Source: Tubulanus polymorphus (taxonomy: Eukaryota; Nemertea; Palaeonemertea; Tubulaniformes; Tubulanidae). From it: DNA of 60,000 nucleotides. Position 1 is the stretch's first letter. The number at the start of each line of letters is the position of its first letter. This document shows positions 34,279 through 45,937 of this stretch, in pieces. The stretch is from the NCBI RefSeq assembly GCF_964204645.1, contig NC_134035.1, forward strand, positions 6,574,501 through 6,634,500. The letters are read 5' to 3'. Both the position numbers and the translations under genes were made by a program. The notes beneath the pieces are model-generated. The model was not told the origin of the DNA. It made no database searches and worked only from the letters and a program-made list of their open reading frames with translations.

Positions 34279-35162
34279 TTAATCACTTTCACTATCAGAC
34301 CCTAACAATCTATTCAATTTCTCTACCGAATCTTCTTCTAATTCTTCATTATTTTTATACTTATTCTTCACCCTTTTTACCGCATCATCAATAGTTGTTT
34401 CATTGTTATGCTTATTCATCCAATCAAATTTATCATTATTTTCTACTTTATGTTTCATAGAATCTTTAATATCAATATGCTTATCTGTAACTATATCTTC
34501 ATTATTATCTTTATTAGTGTTTGCTCCTAATATTTCATTCACAGTGTTTGATCCTAATAAATCTTTATTATTAGCATCGGTTAAATCTAATTCATCTTTA
34601 TTAGGTGTTGCTAATAATAAATCTTTATATAATTCTTTACCATTTACTTTTTGATTTGAAACAAACTTATCAAAACATATCTAAATGGGTGTTCTAAAAA
34701 TTCTTTTAAACCAACACGATCTATTACATTAGTAATATGTAAATTTGTATTCATATGTTTATTCCAATTTGATGTAGCGTTTGAATATTCACCTTTACAA
34801 TATCCACAATAATTTCTATTTTCACTAACATTTAATATTATTTCATTATTTGATGTAGAGGGTATTACATTATTAGATGTAGAAGGTATTACATTATTAG
34901 ATGTAGTAGGTATTACTCTATTAGATGTAGTAGGTATTACATTATTAGATGTAGAAGGTATTACATTATTATCAATTACATTACTTAAATTATCAACGAC
35001 ACCACTTTTATCATTATCGATTTCTATTAGTTTAGTTTTATAAATTTTGAAAATAGGATCAAATATCAAAGCTATATTACAAGGTATTTCATAATATAAA
35101 CCATCATTATTTTCATGTGTATCGATGTATGGAATATGTTTATATACTTTACCTCCTTCCAT
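34279..35162 (-). pseudogene. Hypothetical protein with octapeptide repeats and a zinc finger, frameshifted
   Basis: The first piece (35162-34644, 172 residues, AATAAATG start) has a globular N-terminus. About five repeats of an 8-residue NNVIPSTS-like unit (24-bp DNA repeats, about 34855-34980) follow, then a C2H2-like finger (YCGYCK ... HMNTNLH). Protein-like sequence then moves to another frame near 34675. It runs through the acidic 87-codon frame ending at 34279 (LLGSDSESD). So this is one gene of about 290 codons with a frameshift. It is the last gene of the right arm, facing the ATPase. I do not recognise it. No homologue is visible in element 2, where MCP is followed directly by integrase. 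Confidence 0.55.
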
Positions 35163-35194
35163 TTATTATATAAATTTTTATTAAAGTTAAAATT

Positions 35195-36440
35195 TTAATA
35201 CATAACACTATTCAATTGAGAATTTACAATATTTAATTGCGCGTCAGATATAATATAAATGTGCATTTTAAAATTTTTGATTCCTTTATTCTTTGTCATG
35301 AATAATTGTATTCCATCTTCAGTGTTCTGTAGTTTTTTTCCAGAACCATGTAATGAATTATCCTCTGTTGTTCTAAAATCTAACCATAATGCGTATTTAT
35401 TACCGGTATAATAATCAATTTGATTAATGTTACAATTTTCAGATGATTTTACTTTTTCATTCATAAAAAGTTTTCTAATTTCTGGCCATTGATCTATCAT
35501 TCTCATTCCTTGACAAAATATGTTATTTGCTATTCCTTCGATAGTTATTTCTACTTTTGTTATTTCAGGATTATAATAATTATCAACATTTATTGCGCCA
35601 TTTGTATATGTTGCATTGGTAAAAAATATTAATATACTTTTAATAGATCTTCTTGGGAAGTTAATATTCTCATTAATAATTTCATCATTTGCATTAATAG
35701 TTACAGTTTTAAATTTATCAATATAATCATATAATAATGAAAATCCTTGATTGTATTTAGTTTGAATTATACTTGAAATATTTTCATCAGTTACTGTATC
35801 ATATTCTAAACATATATTCGATAATTTATAACTCATATCTTTATTAACGCTAGATATTACAATTTCATTAACAGGAGCAAATGTTATTTCGAATATAACG
35901 TCTTCTTGAATTGCGTATTTATATAAAGGCGCATTGTTATTTATCAATTCAAAGTCTAATGGAATTTTATATTTGCTTCCATATATACTTTTTATCAATT
36001 TATCTATAGCATTAGTTAATATTGCATTATGTGCTTCTGATCTTAATTTATTTTGGTTTTCTGATTGGATTCCTTGAAATATCATATTATTTGTAAGTTT
36101 CAGTTAACCATAAATCTTTATAATGCATAAATAAATTATAATCATCTAATGAGAAAACTGTTTCTGGACCAATCTTTATAGTTTATTTTTTAATCAAATA
36201 TCTCCCAACATTATCGACAACATAATTATTATTATTACCGATTACTTTTATATCGGCTGATAAATAAATACTATTTGGAACATAAAAAGTATTTTGTGTT
36301 AATCGAGGGATTCTAACATATAAAGTTTCATCAGGATTAATATTAGAAGGGTTATGAGTAATTATATGATGTGATCTTTCTGCTTTAATAGCATTAGATA
36401 TTCTATGATTCTTAGAAGGATTGATATAACTCCCACTCAT
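35195..36440 (-). pseudogene. Major capsid protein (double jelly-roll type), broken
   Basis: The shell-forming hexon of Polintons and adintoviruses. The N-terminal piece (36440-36183, 85 codons, AATAAATG start) ends in an in-frame TAA. The family segment with FSLDDYNLFMHYKDLWL follows, then a frame break near 36095, then the large piece 36085-35195. Family hallmarks there are NMIFQGIQSE (spanning the break in element 2), YKIPLDFEL, ITFAPVNEI and LSNICLEYDTV, plus the late GNKYALWLDFRTTEDNSLHGSGK. Total length would be about 415 codons, close to the usual 400-500. A homologue lies at 58324-59373, which supports the reading frame. The assignment rests on remembered family patterns, not a search. 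Confidence 0.75.
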
Positions 36441-37903
36441 TTATTTAACAAAAAAATTAAACATTTATTTTTTATCATGTTTACTAAACCAAAAATAATA
36501 GCACTTACAACTGTAATTAAAAATAAAATAATATGTTCAGCAGCAAAGTTAATAATGTTTCCTGCAGATTTCAATATAAAACCAACAATTGATGCAATAA
36601 CTCCTGGCAATGCTGCAGCAGATCTTTTAGATAGTTCCCATAAATATTTTGCTAATTTCTTTAAACCATCCTTAACTTTATCTTGTATAGAATTATTATC
36701 ATTCGGGGGTTTATCTGGTTTATTGGGAGTAGGAGTGGATTTCAAAGCATTTGATATTGCTAAACCAATTGTTGTAAATAACATAGTTACAGCTGTTAGA
36801 ATTGAAAGAATTGTTATTCCTTCTAACATAAATAATAATTTTATTCTATCTTTCAATGATATTTCAGAATTTGGTTTTATCAACAAATCTTTAAAAATAA
36901 CTTTTAATCTATTAATATTAAATTCATATGATTTTAATAATGATTTAATTACTTCTTTTTGTACTTCTAAATTATCTTTTAAATTATTAATTTCTTTTTC
37001 TAAACGTAATTCTTTTTTCCTATATTCTATTTCATCAATTACTTGACGATCAAGATCAGACTTTAGTTGTTCTATCTCTTTATTTTTATCAGTTAATTCT
37101 TTTTCTAAAGTACTAATTTTAATATCTCTTATACTTTTATTATGTGCAATTTTATCAGCTTCATTTCTTATACTAATAATTTCTCTAATTGCTTCATCAG
37201 ACAATATATTTAAATCTTCTAATTCTTGATCTGTTGCATCAAGTAATCCATTTGGTAAAAGTTTTTCAGTTTGAACTCTTCTTGATTTAGGTTTACTAGT
37301 TTTGGAATTAATAACTTCTTTAGTAATTGTTTCTGGTTCTAAATTTTCATTAATTATCTTCAAAAAATAATCATTTCTTTGTTTAAATTCTTTTATATTA
37401 TCATCTCTTTTTTCTTGTTGTAACATCAGTTATAACATCATTAATGATTTTCTTAATTCTAGATTGTTTTAATAAATTAAAAGTTGATTGTGTTATTATT
37501 TTATCGTTACTGTTAAGATTTGAAATCTTAAAATAATTGCCTTTCAATTTCCAATAATAATCGCCATTTAAATATTTCAAATCTTCTACTAAATAATCCA
37601 TACCTTTATTTGTTATATCGAAACCAGATCTTTTTAACATTGGTTTAAAATCACTAGCAATTTCATTATATTTTAATTTTCTTTTTCTAATTCTGGTACT
37701 TCATTTTGAATATATATTCTCGATTTAGCTCCTCTAATATATTCATCTGTTGATGGGGTTTCAGAACCAGGAACAACTTCTGGTAAATTAGTATTATAAT
37801 CTGGCTCATTATCATCATTAAAACTTGCTTCATCAAAATCAGGTTGTTGTTCATCACTTATACCGGGTTCATATAAAGGATCTACTCCACCTTCTACATC
37901 CAT
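36437..37903 (-). pseudogene. Long coiled-coil protein with C-terminal membrane segments, frameshifted
   Basis: Three frames (37903-37673, 37640-37401, 37426-36437) correspond piece by piece to the single 460-codon frame at 56570-57952. The gene therefore has two frameshifts, near 37680 and 37410. Order: acidic N-terminus, a compact domain (GMDYLVEDLKYLNGDYYWKLKG), a long coiled coil (about 120 residues including LEKELTDKNKEIEQLKSDLD), a hydrophobic stretch (TILSILTAVTMLFTTIGLAI), a Pro/Asn linker, and two more hydrophobic stretches near the end. It starts at TATAAATG and overlaps the MCP start by 4 bp. It is a possible virion or membrane-anchoring protein. The family is not recognised. Confidence 0.65.
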
Positions 37904-37919
37904 TTATATAATAAAAAAA

Positions 37920-38259
37920 TCAAAATTTTAAATATAATATTCCTCCGATTACAATTCCTATACAAGTTAAAGCTAATTTAGTATTTTCATGGGATTTATT
38001 ATCATCATTTAGTTTAATTATTTCATGTTGAATATTATCAGTTTTATATTTTCTGTAGTATTGTAATCTTTTATTTTAGAATCATTATTTAATTTAATAT
38101 TCTTAGTTTTAGTTTCTGTTGATTGAATGTGTTTTTTATTTTTTTCACCTTCCATTAATTTTGGAGCAGTAATAATCTTTTTATTTATATCATTTAATCC
38201 AAATGAATTATTATTGTTGCAGTTTTAATTAGATTATTATAACCAATTATGTTTCCCAT
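37920..38259 (-). pseudogene. Small protein with C-terminal membrane anchor, frameshifted
   Basis: Homologue of the intact 113-codon gene at 56212-56553. It starts MGNIIGYNN at 38259, and frameshifts break the middle. The end has the hydrophobic TCIGIVIGGILYLKF segment. It lies between the long coiled-coil gene and the conserved gene at 38260-39242, in the same order as element 2. Function unknown. Confidence 0.6.
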
Positions 38260-39242
38260 CTTTAATACTAAATCATTAGAAATAACAAATAGATTAGGGC
38301 CTATACAATAATTTAATCTAATATGTGATCTATCTAAATAATTTTGATATCTTACAATGTTTTCTGGAATCGATCTATTTTATCATTATGAATTGAATCT
38401 TCAAATAATACTTTGAATTGTTTCTGCGCATCGAATGAAGTGTTATCATTTCTAATTATTGGGGATCTTGTTTCAACTTTCGCGCCTAAAATACATATCA
38501 AATAAGTTCTAATAGATTGATTTATTCTTTGTATACCAGCTTTAGTAAAACCTTCACTATTTTCTAAAATGAAATTAACCCAACCATTATTGTTTTGTTG
38601 TTGTATATTATTATAATATTTTGGTAATTCATTCCAATTTAGTGTTCTTATATCTGAATTTGTCATTATTTTTCCAAATTCCTTAGTATACAATATTCCT
38701 AATCCACCCATTGTTCCAATTTTTGCTCTAAAATCTTTATTTGAATCAATATTAAATTCATAACATATTTTATAAAACTTAGAAAAATTAATATTATTAT
38801 TCAATTCTTTAAAATATTTTGAACCTGGTAAAGGACATTCTAATTCATCTAATATTAATTTTATTTGAAAATATGTATGAAATCTAAAAAGTGATAACAT
38901 CAATGGTAAACTTGGTTTGTTTAAATGATCATTCCAACTAATTCCGCATCCTGTTGTTGCGCAATAAACAGCAAAATTTAATTGGTTCTGCCAATACTTC
39001 ATATTAGATTTTATTAACCATTGTTTTGCCTCATTTAAATTTTTAAATTTAATTTCATAAACATTGAATATATTTTCCATCTTTACATGAAAATTATTAC
39101 TTTCAGTAACATAAATATATAAATCAATTAATGAATCTAAAACTTCATTTCTATATGTAATATCTTTATTAAAATCTATTGCAGGAATATTATATTTAAT
39201 TGATTTATTATATTGGAAAGCTTTTGGAAAACTATCTGCCAT
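38260..39242 (-). pseudogene. Conserved Polinton protein of unknown function, C-terminal frameshift
   Basis: The open frame 39242-38352 has 296 codons (TATAAATG start). A frameshift near 38355 leads into about 30 more conserved codons (IRLNYCIGPN, ISNDLVL) that are in phase in element 2. Conserved blocks are NFAVYCATTGCGISW, LFRFHTYFQIKLIL, LENSEGFTKAGIQRINQSIR and FDAQKQF. From memory, proteins with these blocks recur in cnidarian and other invertebrate Polintons next to the capsid genes. No enzymatic motif is evident. A structural or virion role is inferred from position. Element 2 keeps only the two ends, with the middle deleted. Confidence 0.65.
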
Positions 39243-39258
39243 TTATATAATTAAAAAA

Positions 39259-39684
39259 TTAATAATTTATTAATTCTTTTAATAATTTATCTTGTTCTTC
39301 AACTGTTATATGACCATTTAAACTTATTATATAATCTAGTGTATTCTTTAATTTATTAATTTCTTTTATATTAATTTTAATTTTTTGTTTATTACTTTTT
39401 ATATTTAATTTTGAACTTATATCAGTTAAAACACTTGAACTTAATCCTAATACACCAATTGATATAGCTAAAGGTGTTAATGGTGAAAATATTGCTAGAA
39501 ATGTTATTACAGAACTAATTGTAACCGAACCACTAATAATCAAATAATATATAATTTTACTTTTTAAATATTTTTTCTTTTTTATCTTTAAGTCACTTTC
39601 AAATTCTAATATTTGTTTTTCTAAATATGTTTTTAATTTAGTTTTATTTATATCATGAGGAATAATATCAATATTATCATCCAT
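39259..39684 (-). CDS. Small protein with two membrane segments
   Basis: 141 residues, intact, start context CTAAATAAATG behind a run of eight T. A basic N-terminal amphipathic segment is followed by two adjacent hydrophobic helices (about residues 45-90, YYLIISGSVTISSVITFLAI then PLAISIGVLGLSS). A Lys-rich coiled C-terminus follows (to residue 141). The homologue at 55478-55901 is near-identical but frameshifted near its end. The compact gene order is the same in both elements. It may be a virion inner-membrane or viroporin-like protein; this is inference from topology only. Confidence 0.6.
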   Translation of the reverse strand: MDDNIDIIPHDINKTKLKTYLEKQILEFESDLKIKKKKYLKSKIIYYLIISGSVTISSVITFLAIFSPLTPLAISIGVLGLSSSVLTDISSKLNIKSNKQKIKINIKEINKLKNTLDYIISLNGHITVEEQDKLLKELINY

Positions 39685-39704
39685 TTATTTAGCAAAAAAA
39701 ATTA

Positions 39705-40125
39705 CTAATTAGTAAACTTATAAGCAACAAATATAACAATAACTGTTCCACCTAAAATCCAAATTATTTCATATTTCTGTTGTTCATTACTTGGGGTATA
39801 ATAATCTGATAATTTAGGTTTGTATAGATGTAATTTTTCTTTATTTGTTACCGCGTTATATAAACTCATTGCATCATCAGCTGATTGAAAATCTCTGTAA
39901 AATCTTCTGATCATATAATTCTTTATTGATGTAATCCATATAGTTTTGTCGTTTTTCTCTGTATTCTTCTGCTGCTTTATTGTATTTTTCTAATGCTAAG
40001 TTATGTCTTTTTTGTTCTGTTAATGATCCATTTTTATCAATATGCTTGAATAAATAACCGCCACCAGTAAATGCTAAAGCGTTAACAATTGCCGATCCTA
40101 TAATAGTTATAACTGCAGAAGCCAT
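39705..40125 (-). pseudogene. Conserved small membrane protein (two segments), frameshifted
   Basis: Two frames (40125-39877 and 39914-39705) are one gene of about 139 codons. The break is near 39900, between KELYDQKI and RDFQSADDAM, which are joined in phase in element 2. It has an N-terminal hydrophobic segment (VITIIGSAIVNALAFTGG), a charged coiled middle (KRHNLALEKYNKAAEEYREKR) and a C-terminal hydrophobic segment (IIWILGGTVIVIFVAYKF). From memory, the pattern AFTGG ... RHxLAxEK ... DVDxAM is common in animal Polintons, with no known function. It starts at CTAAATAAATG. Confidence 0.65.
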
Positions 40126-40376
40126 TTATTTAGTAAAATAATTATGCATTTATATAGGAGGAATATATTTTTGTTTTGTTTTTCCAAATAATCAATAGTT
40201 AAACTAGATAAAGTAACTGCTAATGTTAATTTTAAAATATCATTGATATCAAATCTATCAACATTAACACTTCCCATTTTGAATACTTTTTTTAATACCA
40301 TTGAATAACCAACAGTTCCAACTGATAGTAATGCTCCATTATATAATCCAGTTATTATCCACTTATTATCACTCAT
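40107..40376 (-). CDS. Small two-segment membrane protein
   Basis: 89 codons, TAAATAAATG start behind a run of seven T. Hydrophobic segments lie near residues 5-28 (WIITGLYNGALLSVGTVGYSMVL) and 49-63. The last 25 residues look out of phase: in element 2 the protein ends sooner (about 75 codons, ending PPI). A small indel near 40165 has therefore probably extended this copy over the start of the next gene. Homologue: 54789-55009. Function unknown; membrane location inferred. Confidence 0.5.
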   Translation of the reverse strand: MSDNKWIITGLYNGALLSVGTVGYSMVLKKVFKMGSVNVDRFDINDILKLTLAVTLSSLTIDYLEKQNKNIFLLYKCIIILLNKWLLQL

Positions 40377-40734
40377 TTATTTATCAAAAAAATTACTATC
40401 ATCAAAATATTTAGTTAACTTATTTATGATTAATTCAACATTTATTTCATTACTAGTTTCATTTGTATATATTTCAATTATTATTTTTTTTAATATCATC
40501 GATGATAAAATCTTCATCTAATTCATAAAATCTTAAAGATCTTCTAATTAAATTAGTAATCTTTTCTACATTTAAAGTTTCTTTATCTATTGTTTTTTCA
40601 TACTCAAATGTTGTTTCATTAGAAAATGCAATATTTTTGATATGTGTAATTACATCATTAATGTTAAATTTCATTTCTTTCTCACGTTTAAAATCAAACC
40701 CAAAGCATATACTCGGTCCAACAGTTATATTCAT
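40377..40734 (-). pseudogene. Small hypothetical protein, frameshifted in an A-run
   Basis: The open frame 40734-40474 (86 codons, TATAAATG start) begins MNITVGPSICFGFDF. A change in the A-run near 40485 shifts frame. The sequence then continues protein-like to the stop at 40377 (EIYTNETSNE, LIINKLTKYFDD), as in element 2 (54428-54785). The ancestral length is about 119 residues. It is rich in Asp, Glu and Asn, without cysteines in pairs or membrane segments. I do not recognise the family. It sits between penton and the small membrane genes in both elements. Confidence 0.5.
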
Positions 40735-40749
40735 TTATATAATGAAAAA

Positions 40750-41452
40750 TTACTCTCTACATCTTATAACTAATTCATATATCACAGGAAAGTTATTTAA
40801 ATCAATTAAGTATCCATTATGATTTCTTATTTCTATAATTTATTTGCGTTCCAAATTGTTTAACATTCTTTAATGGTAAAATATTTAATATACTAGAATT
40901 ACAAATTGCATCTTTAGTTGCTTCAAATGTTTTTGTAGGATCAATTAAATTGCAATAAATATAAAAGTGTGTAAAAGGTATTAAGTTTGGTGTAGCATCA
41001 GCATTGCGTATCCTTACATCTGGGGTTATTCCTAAAATTTTAGCTAAAGGTTTTTTAACTAGAAATTGATGTTGATCTTCATTACCTAATTTTATTCTTA
41101 TTTTATCGGAGCTATCACTTTTAATCAGTCTTAATCCAAATCCAGCAGATGCACCCATTTTCAACCGAGCTCTTCTATTAATTTCCTGCGCTAATGTATC
41201 TAAATTATATAATCCTGGTTTAAGGTAAAGATGAAACCATTCACTTTTATTTCTATCATGAATTAAAAAGACTCTATGTTCAATAGTTTTATCCGATATA
41301 TTGTAAAAAGAATTACATAAACTTATATTTACTAATTTTAAATCTACACAATTCTTGAATTCTCTATCTAATTGTACTAGTAAATTATGAGATTTATAAT
41401 TTGTAAGTTTTCTAGAATCAACAAATATTCTGTATTCTTTTAATTCCGCCAT
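40750..41452 (-). pseudogene. Penton-like minor capsid protein (single jelly-roll), C-terminus broken
   Basis: The open frame 41452-40817 has 211 codons. Recognisable pattern: an N-terminal strand pair (YRIFVDSRKL, NLLVQLDREF), DLKLVNISLCNSFYNIS, then PGLYNLDTLAQEINRRA. A LAKILGI stretch, THFYIYCNLIDP and ILNILPLKNVKQFG follow. This order matches Polinton/adintovirus penton proteins as I know them. Compared with element 2 (53639-54411), about 53 bases are deleted near 40835 and the frame shifts, so the last strands (ending PVIYELVIRC) are out of phase down to a stop at 40750. The protein would form the capsid vertices. It starts at AAAATAAATG. Confidence 0.65.
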
Positions 41453-41469
41453 TTATTTTACATATTTTC

Positions 41470-41823
41470 TTATTCGAAATCTATTTCATGGTGCCCTTTT
41501 GCATTCTTACCTTTGTATACGAAATAGAAATCTCCAGAACATAATTCTTCCAAGTCTTCACTTGATAATCTATGAAATCTATCTGGTAAATATGTTCTGA
41601 ATTTATATGTATTTCCTTTTAATCCTTCATATTCTAAGTGTATAAATAATTTATTTCCATATTTGTTAGTAACTGTATCAATATTTGTAATTAGATATTT
41701 CTTATGGATTGTTAATTCTGTTAACTTCTTAAATTTATAATCTACAGATTTTACATTTGTAGTATCTTTTATTCTATCTAGAAATAATTTGTTGTTCTCA
41801 CTGTGTGTTTGTTTACTCTCCAT
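41470..41823 (-). CDS. Small protein, possible OB-fold ssDNA-binding
   Basis: 117 residues, intact, TATAAATG start. After a charged N-terminus it has an all-beta pattern: HKKYLITNIDTVTNKYGNKL, FIHLEYEG, KFRTYLPDRF, then a helix (SSEDLEEL) and FYFVYKGKNAKGHHEIDF. From memory, short proteins with this YGN ... LPxRF ... Y.G pattern lie beside PolB in many animal Polintons. The predicted strand order would fit an OB-fold that binds single-stranded DNA during replication. That role is inference. Element 2 has no copy here; a VLTF3-like gene occupies the place. Confidence 0.5.
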   Translation of the reverse strand: MESKQTHSENNKLFLDRIKDTTNVKSVDYKFKKLTELTIHKKYLITNIDTVTNKYGNKLFIHLEYEGLKGNTYKFRTYLPDRFHRLSSEDLEELCSGDFYFVYKGKNAKGHHEIDFE

Positions 41824-41852
41824 TTATAATACATAGTTTTATTAAAATTTGA

Positions 41853-44800
41853 TTAACACGTTAGAATTCTTTTCATTATTTCCTTCTCTTTTGTTTCTTC
41901 TCTTTTAAATTTTAAATATTCATCTAAATTACAACCATAAGCAACTGTATGAATTCCATCATCTAAAATATATCTTTTATCATCAAATGGGTTTAGACTA
42001 ATCTTTTCAATTTCTTCAATAAACATTTCATGATCTTCAGATCTTAAACATCTCATCTTATGTTTTCTAACTTCTTCATTGAATATACAATTGATGTAAT
42101 CTCTGAAATGAATATTCTTTTCTACTACACTTTTGGTTATTCCTTTTAACTTTTTAGCTTCATGTTCTTTAGTTTTATATGAATACATTTTAGATCTAAT
42201 ACCGATGAACTCTATCATTTCTTCACCACCTAATTCATCTTTGAATTTACCGGGAACTTTCTTATTATCATTGCTAAACAATTCATGATCTTTAGGATAG
42301 TTACTGAAATCAAAATGATGTTTTAATGTTTTTAAATCATCTGTTATGTTATCAGTTTTTATCTTTAATATGTAAGAATCGGTATCAAAATATAATATTT
42401 CTATATGTTTTTCTCCAAAAAGTGGTTGTAATACATTATAATAGAATTCATACATTAGTAATTTTGATAATTCTAAAACTGAAGCGCCAACATAGATTGG
42501 TTTATTAAATTTCATTAATGTTCTTCTCATCTTAACTGCAGCTAAATTTTCATCAAATATTCTGTTACCAATGAACTTAGGATATGATTGTAAATGTCTA
42601 ATTCTTTTACCATTACTAACTAACTCAATATCATTTCTATTTCTAATATTTTCACAAGTCTTACCATAGAATGCATTATTCATTAACTTGAAGAAATCTT
42701 TCTCAAAATCAGTTTTAGCTTCAGTTATCTGTTTGGTGTTAAAATCTATATATTTTTCTAACCACTTAGATTGACTGAATGAAATATATCTATGTACTTT
42801 TTTTAGAACCATTCCTTGTTTTAGATAAAACTTTAACATTCTATAATGTACTACATAATTATATTTATCTTCTTGAGTTACCATTAACTTTTCTGTATGA
42901 ATATGATTTTCGGGTTTAATTCTTTTTTGATGATTTGATAATTCTTCATGAGTAACAGTTTTATGTCCTGGACAGTATGCTAGATTTCTAGATTTAAATG
43001 TTTTATCTTCAGGATATTCTAAATCTACAACAAAGAAGTAACCAGTATCTGAATCATCTGCAATATCTAGAATTCTTTTCTTCCAATCAAATTTATCATT
43101 ATATTCATTCTGTAAAACTTCAGTTAATTCAAATACTCCATAAGGTTGTGGTTCCATCATTGCCCAACCATATAAATTATTTGCATCTATATATAATAAC
43201 TTATATCCAGGGTTATCATTTACATTGAAATATCTATCCCCTAATACACCTGAAACTCCTCCTCTTATAGATTTTTCAAATAATAGTAATTGATCTATAT
43301 TTGTTAACAAATCCATTTTTATATCTGTAAATTTTAATCCACAATCCCATGTTAAACCTGGTGATGAATAACAATGACAAGGATCAATGTTAAAATATTT
43401 TAGGTTTACATCTCTAAACCTTTCGAATATATCAGTTAATAATAATACATCTGATTTTAGATATGAATCTACTAATTGTCCATGATTTTCTATTTTGAAA
43501 TGATTCCAAATATTCAATGTTCTATTATATACTTCATCTTTAACATATTCATTTTTTAATTCATCATAGAATTGTTCTTTTAATAATTCAGTTATGCTAA
43601 AATCATTATGATTTTTATAGAAAGAATATGGAATTGCGCCTTTATATCTCATTTATTGGAAATCATCATTATTTGGGTAGTGTTGTTTTAATATTCTTAA
43701 TTCATCATCAACTAATGATTTTGATAAGTTATCTAATGAACTATTTAAAAATCTATATGAATCTATAAATCTTAAACACCCAAATTGGAATGATATAATT
43801 CTCAGATGTTTTAGCTAACATTCTAAATTTATAAGTTGGTATTTTATCTTTAGATCTATTTGAATTTAATCTTTTTATTTCATTATTAATTTCTTCTATT
43901 TTATGGCATAACTGTTTGATGAATAAATGTGCATCATATCCTGATAGATTATGAAATATAACTGGTACAAAGTTAATTTTCTTAGCTTGTAAGTTACAAT
44001 TCTCATGTGCAGCGCCTCTAAACTTTCCGTTCAAATGATCATGGTCTCTTACTATTTTATCTTTATAATTAGATATCTTTTCACAATAATAACATTTACC
44101 TGTAAACACAAATTCTTCTTTATCTTCTTCTGTCATAATTATTTCTATATTTGTATTCAATAATTTACTAAATCTTATTTCATATTCAATTAATAAGTCA
44201 CAAAAATGATTGATAACATTTTCATTTCTATAATGATAATATTCACTTTCAATTAGTTCTAAATAATCAGATTTAATATATAACCCGAAAGCTGCAGCTG
44301 ATTGATGAATCTTTTTAATTGTATTTGTTATTGGTGGTTCATCTGAAAATTTTCATTAGAATTTAATTTCTTTCTTTTATAATATATTTCTTTTCTATCT
44401 TGATCAGTTAGTTCTTTATTTAATGATTCAAAATCTCCATATATAACAAATGGAACTTTATTTTTGTAATCATATTTTTTGAATTCTAATATTTTATCTT
44501 TTTCATTTGGTAAAACTAATTTACAATAATCATGATTTTCACATAATTGTTTATGATTCAATAATGTACTTTCATTACTGAATCTATATAAACATTTTCT
44601 ACAAAGATATATTTTATGGTGATCATTTTCTGATTTAAAAAATAAATCGATTTGTTTAATCCACATATAATGATTCTCATAATATAGTATATCTATAACA
44701 TCGTTTGAATCATAATCTTTTGATAGATATAAAGGTTCTAATGTATAATGTTTTATATTGTTACCTTTCGTATTTGGTAATTTGATTAAATCAAATACAT

Positions 44801-45884
44801 TTATCTTTATATTATTATCTCTTTTTTTTGGGATGTTTTTAATTCTAACAGGATACTTATCTATCTTATAATTATTTTCAAATTGTTTATAATTTGTTAA
44901 TCTATAAGTATGTTTATTATAATCTTCAACTGGGTGTAAACAACTTATTATAGCCCATAGAAAACATTTATCATCTTCATTTAGTACATTTATGACAGCA
45001 TTAGTTTTAAATGGTAGTTTAATATAACTCGATGCTTCAATATCTGGTTCTTTATAATATGATACATTATTTTCATCAATTGGTTTTGATTTAGTTAACT
45101 TATTATATTTTGTGTTATGAACATGTAAAGTCATAAATATTATTTCATCAAATATTAAACCAGATCCTTCAAAATATTTCTCTTCTATTTTAGTTTTTAC
45201 TTCATTATAACATTTAGCTAATTTACCATCTATATGTTGTTTAGATATAATATGTTGTGAATGAGAATTTATATTGTATATTGGTTTATCTTCAGATTTT
45301 ATAAACTTTACTTTAGAAGATATACTAATTTTAGGGTATTCAACATCAGTTATTATTTTTATTATTTCTTTCATATTTTCTAAATGTTTTTTATTTTCTT
45401 CTAATGTTTTTCCTTTATGAAATTTAAACTCAATAGCTGCTGGACCAATATCACTTTTAAATGCTTCGGTCATCTCTATATCTTTTTTATTATCTAATGA
45501 ATTAATATAATTTCTTACATCTTCCATGTATGGTCTTTTATTGTTTAATTTATTTTTTATGCTTTTAATTGTCTTCTGTTTCTTATCATTATCTTTATCA
45601 AAATAATCTTCACCTAAAATATCATTATTCATATTTCTAATATGACTTTTAGATTTTAAATGTTCATTATAATATCTTTTATCACTGAATGATAGATTAA
45701 ATGTATCACATTTGTATGTTTCTTTTTCATTCTTTAATTCATCTAATTTAGTTTCTAATATATCATCTTTATATTCTAGTTTCAATTTATTCTCTAAATG
45801 TGTTTTAGTTTTATTGTGTCTTGCTTTTTGGGATTTATCTATATTGATATTACATGTTGGACAGTAGTACTTATTTGCTTCCAT
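41853..45884 (-). pseudogene. polB: Protein-primed-type family B DNA polymerase, broken
   Basis: This gene would replicate the element from its ends. Open pieces: 45884-44328, 44160-43753 and 43652-41853. Frameshifts lie near 44345 and 43800, and an in-frame TAA sits just before 43652. Order: two N-terminal zinc fingers (YYCPTCN, then CDTFN with distal His), the FLWAIISCLHP block, Exo I YGDFES, a zinc/HNH-like CYYCEK ... VRDHDHLNGKFRGAAH, Exo II NLSGYDAH, Exo III YLKSDVLLLTD. Polymerase A is YIDANNLYGWAM, B is KLMNNAFYGKTCEN, C is YFDTDS and a KxY-type motif is SKMYSYK. All catalytic residues remain and the motif C site has no intein, unlike element 2. The upstream end lies 54 bp inside the terminal repeat. 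Confidence 0.92.
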
Positions 45885-45937
45885 TTTAATACTAATTTTT
45901 TTTTAAAATTGATTTTAGAAGTTCAATGATTTATATC

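Noticed and set aside
36405-37046. 213-codon plus-strand frame
   Set aside because: Antisense shadow of the coiled-coil gene (37903-36437), whose homologue in element 2 is on the other strand with conserved protein sequence.
42326-43228. Plus-strand frames of 60-76 codons over PolB
   Set aside because: Antisense to well-conserved polymerase motifs and lacking any start context.
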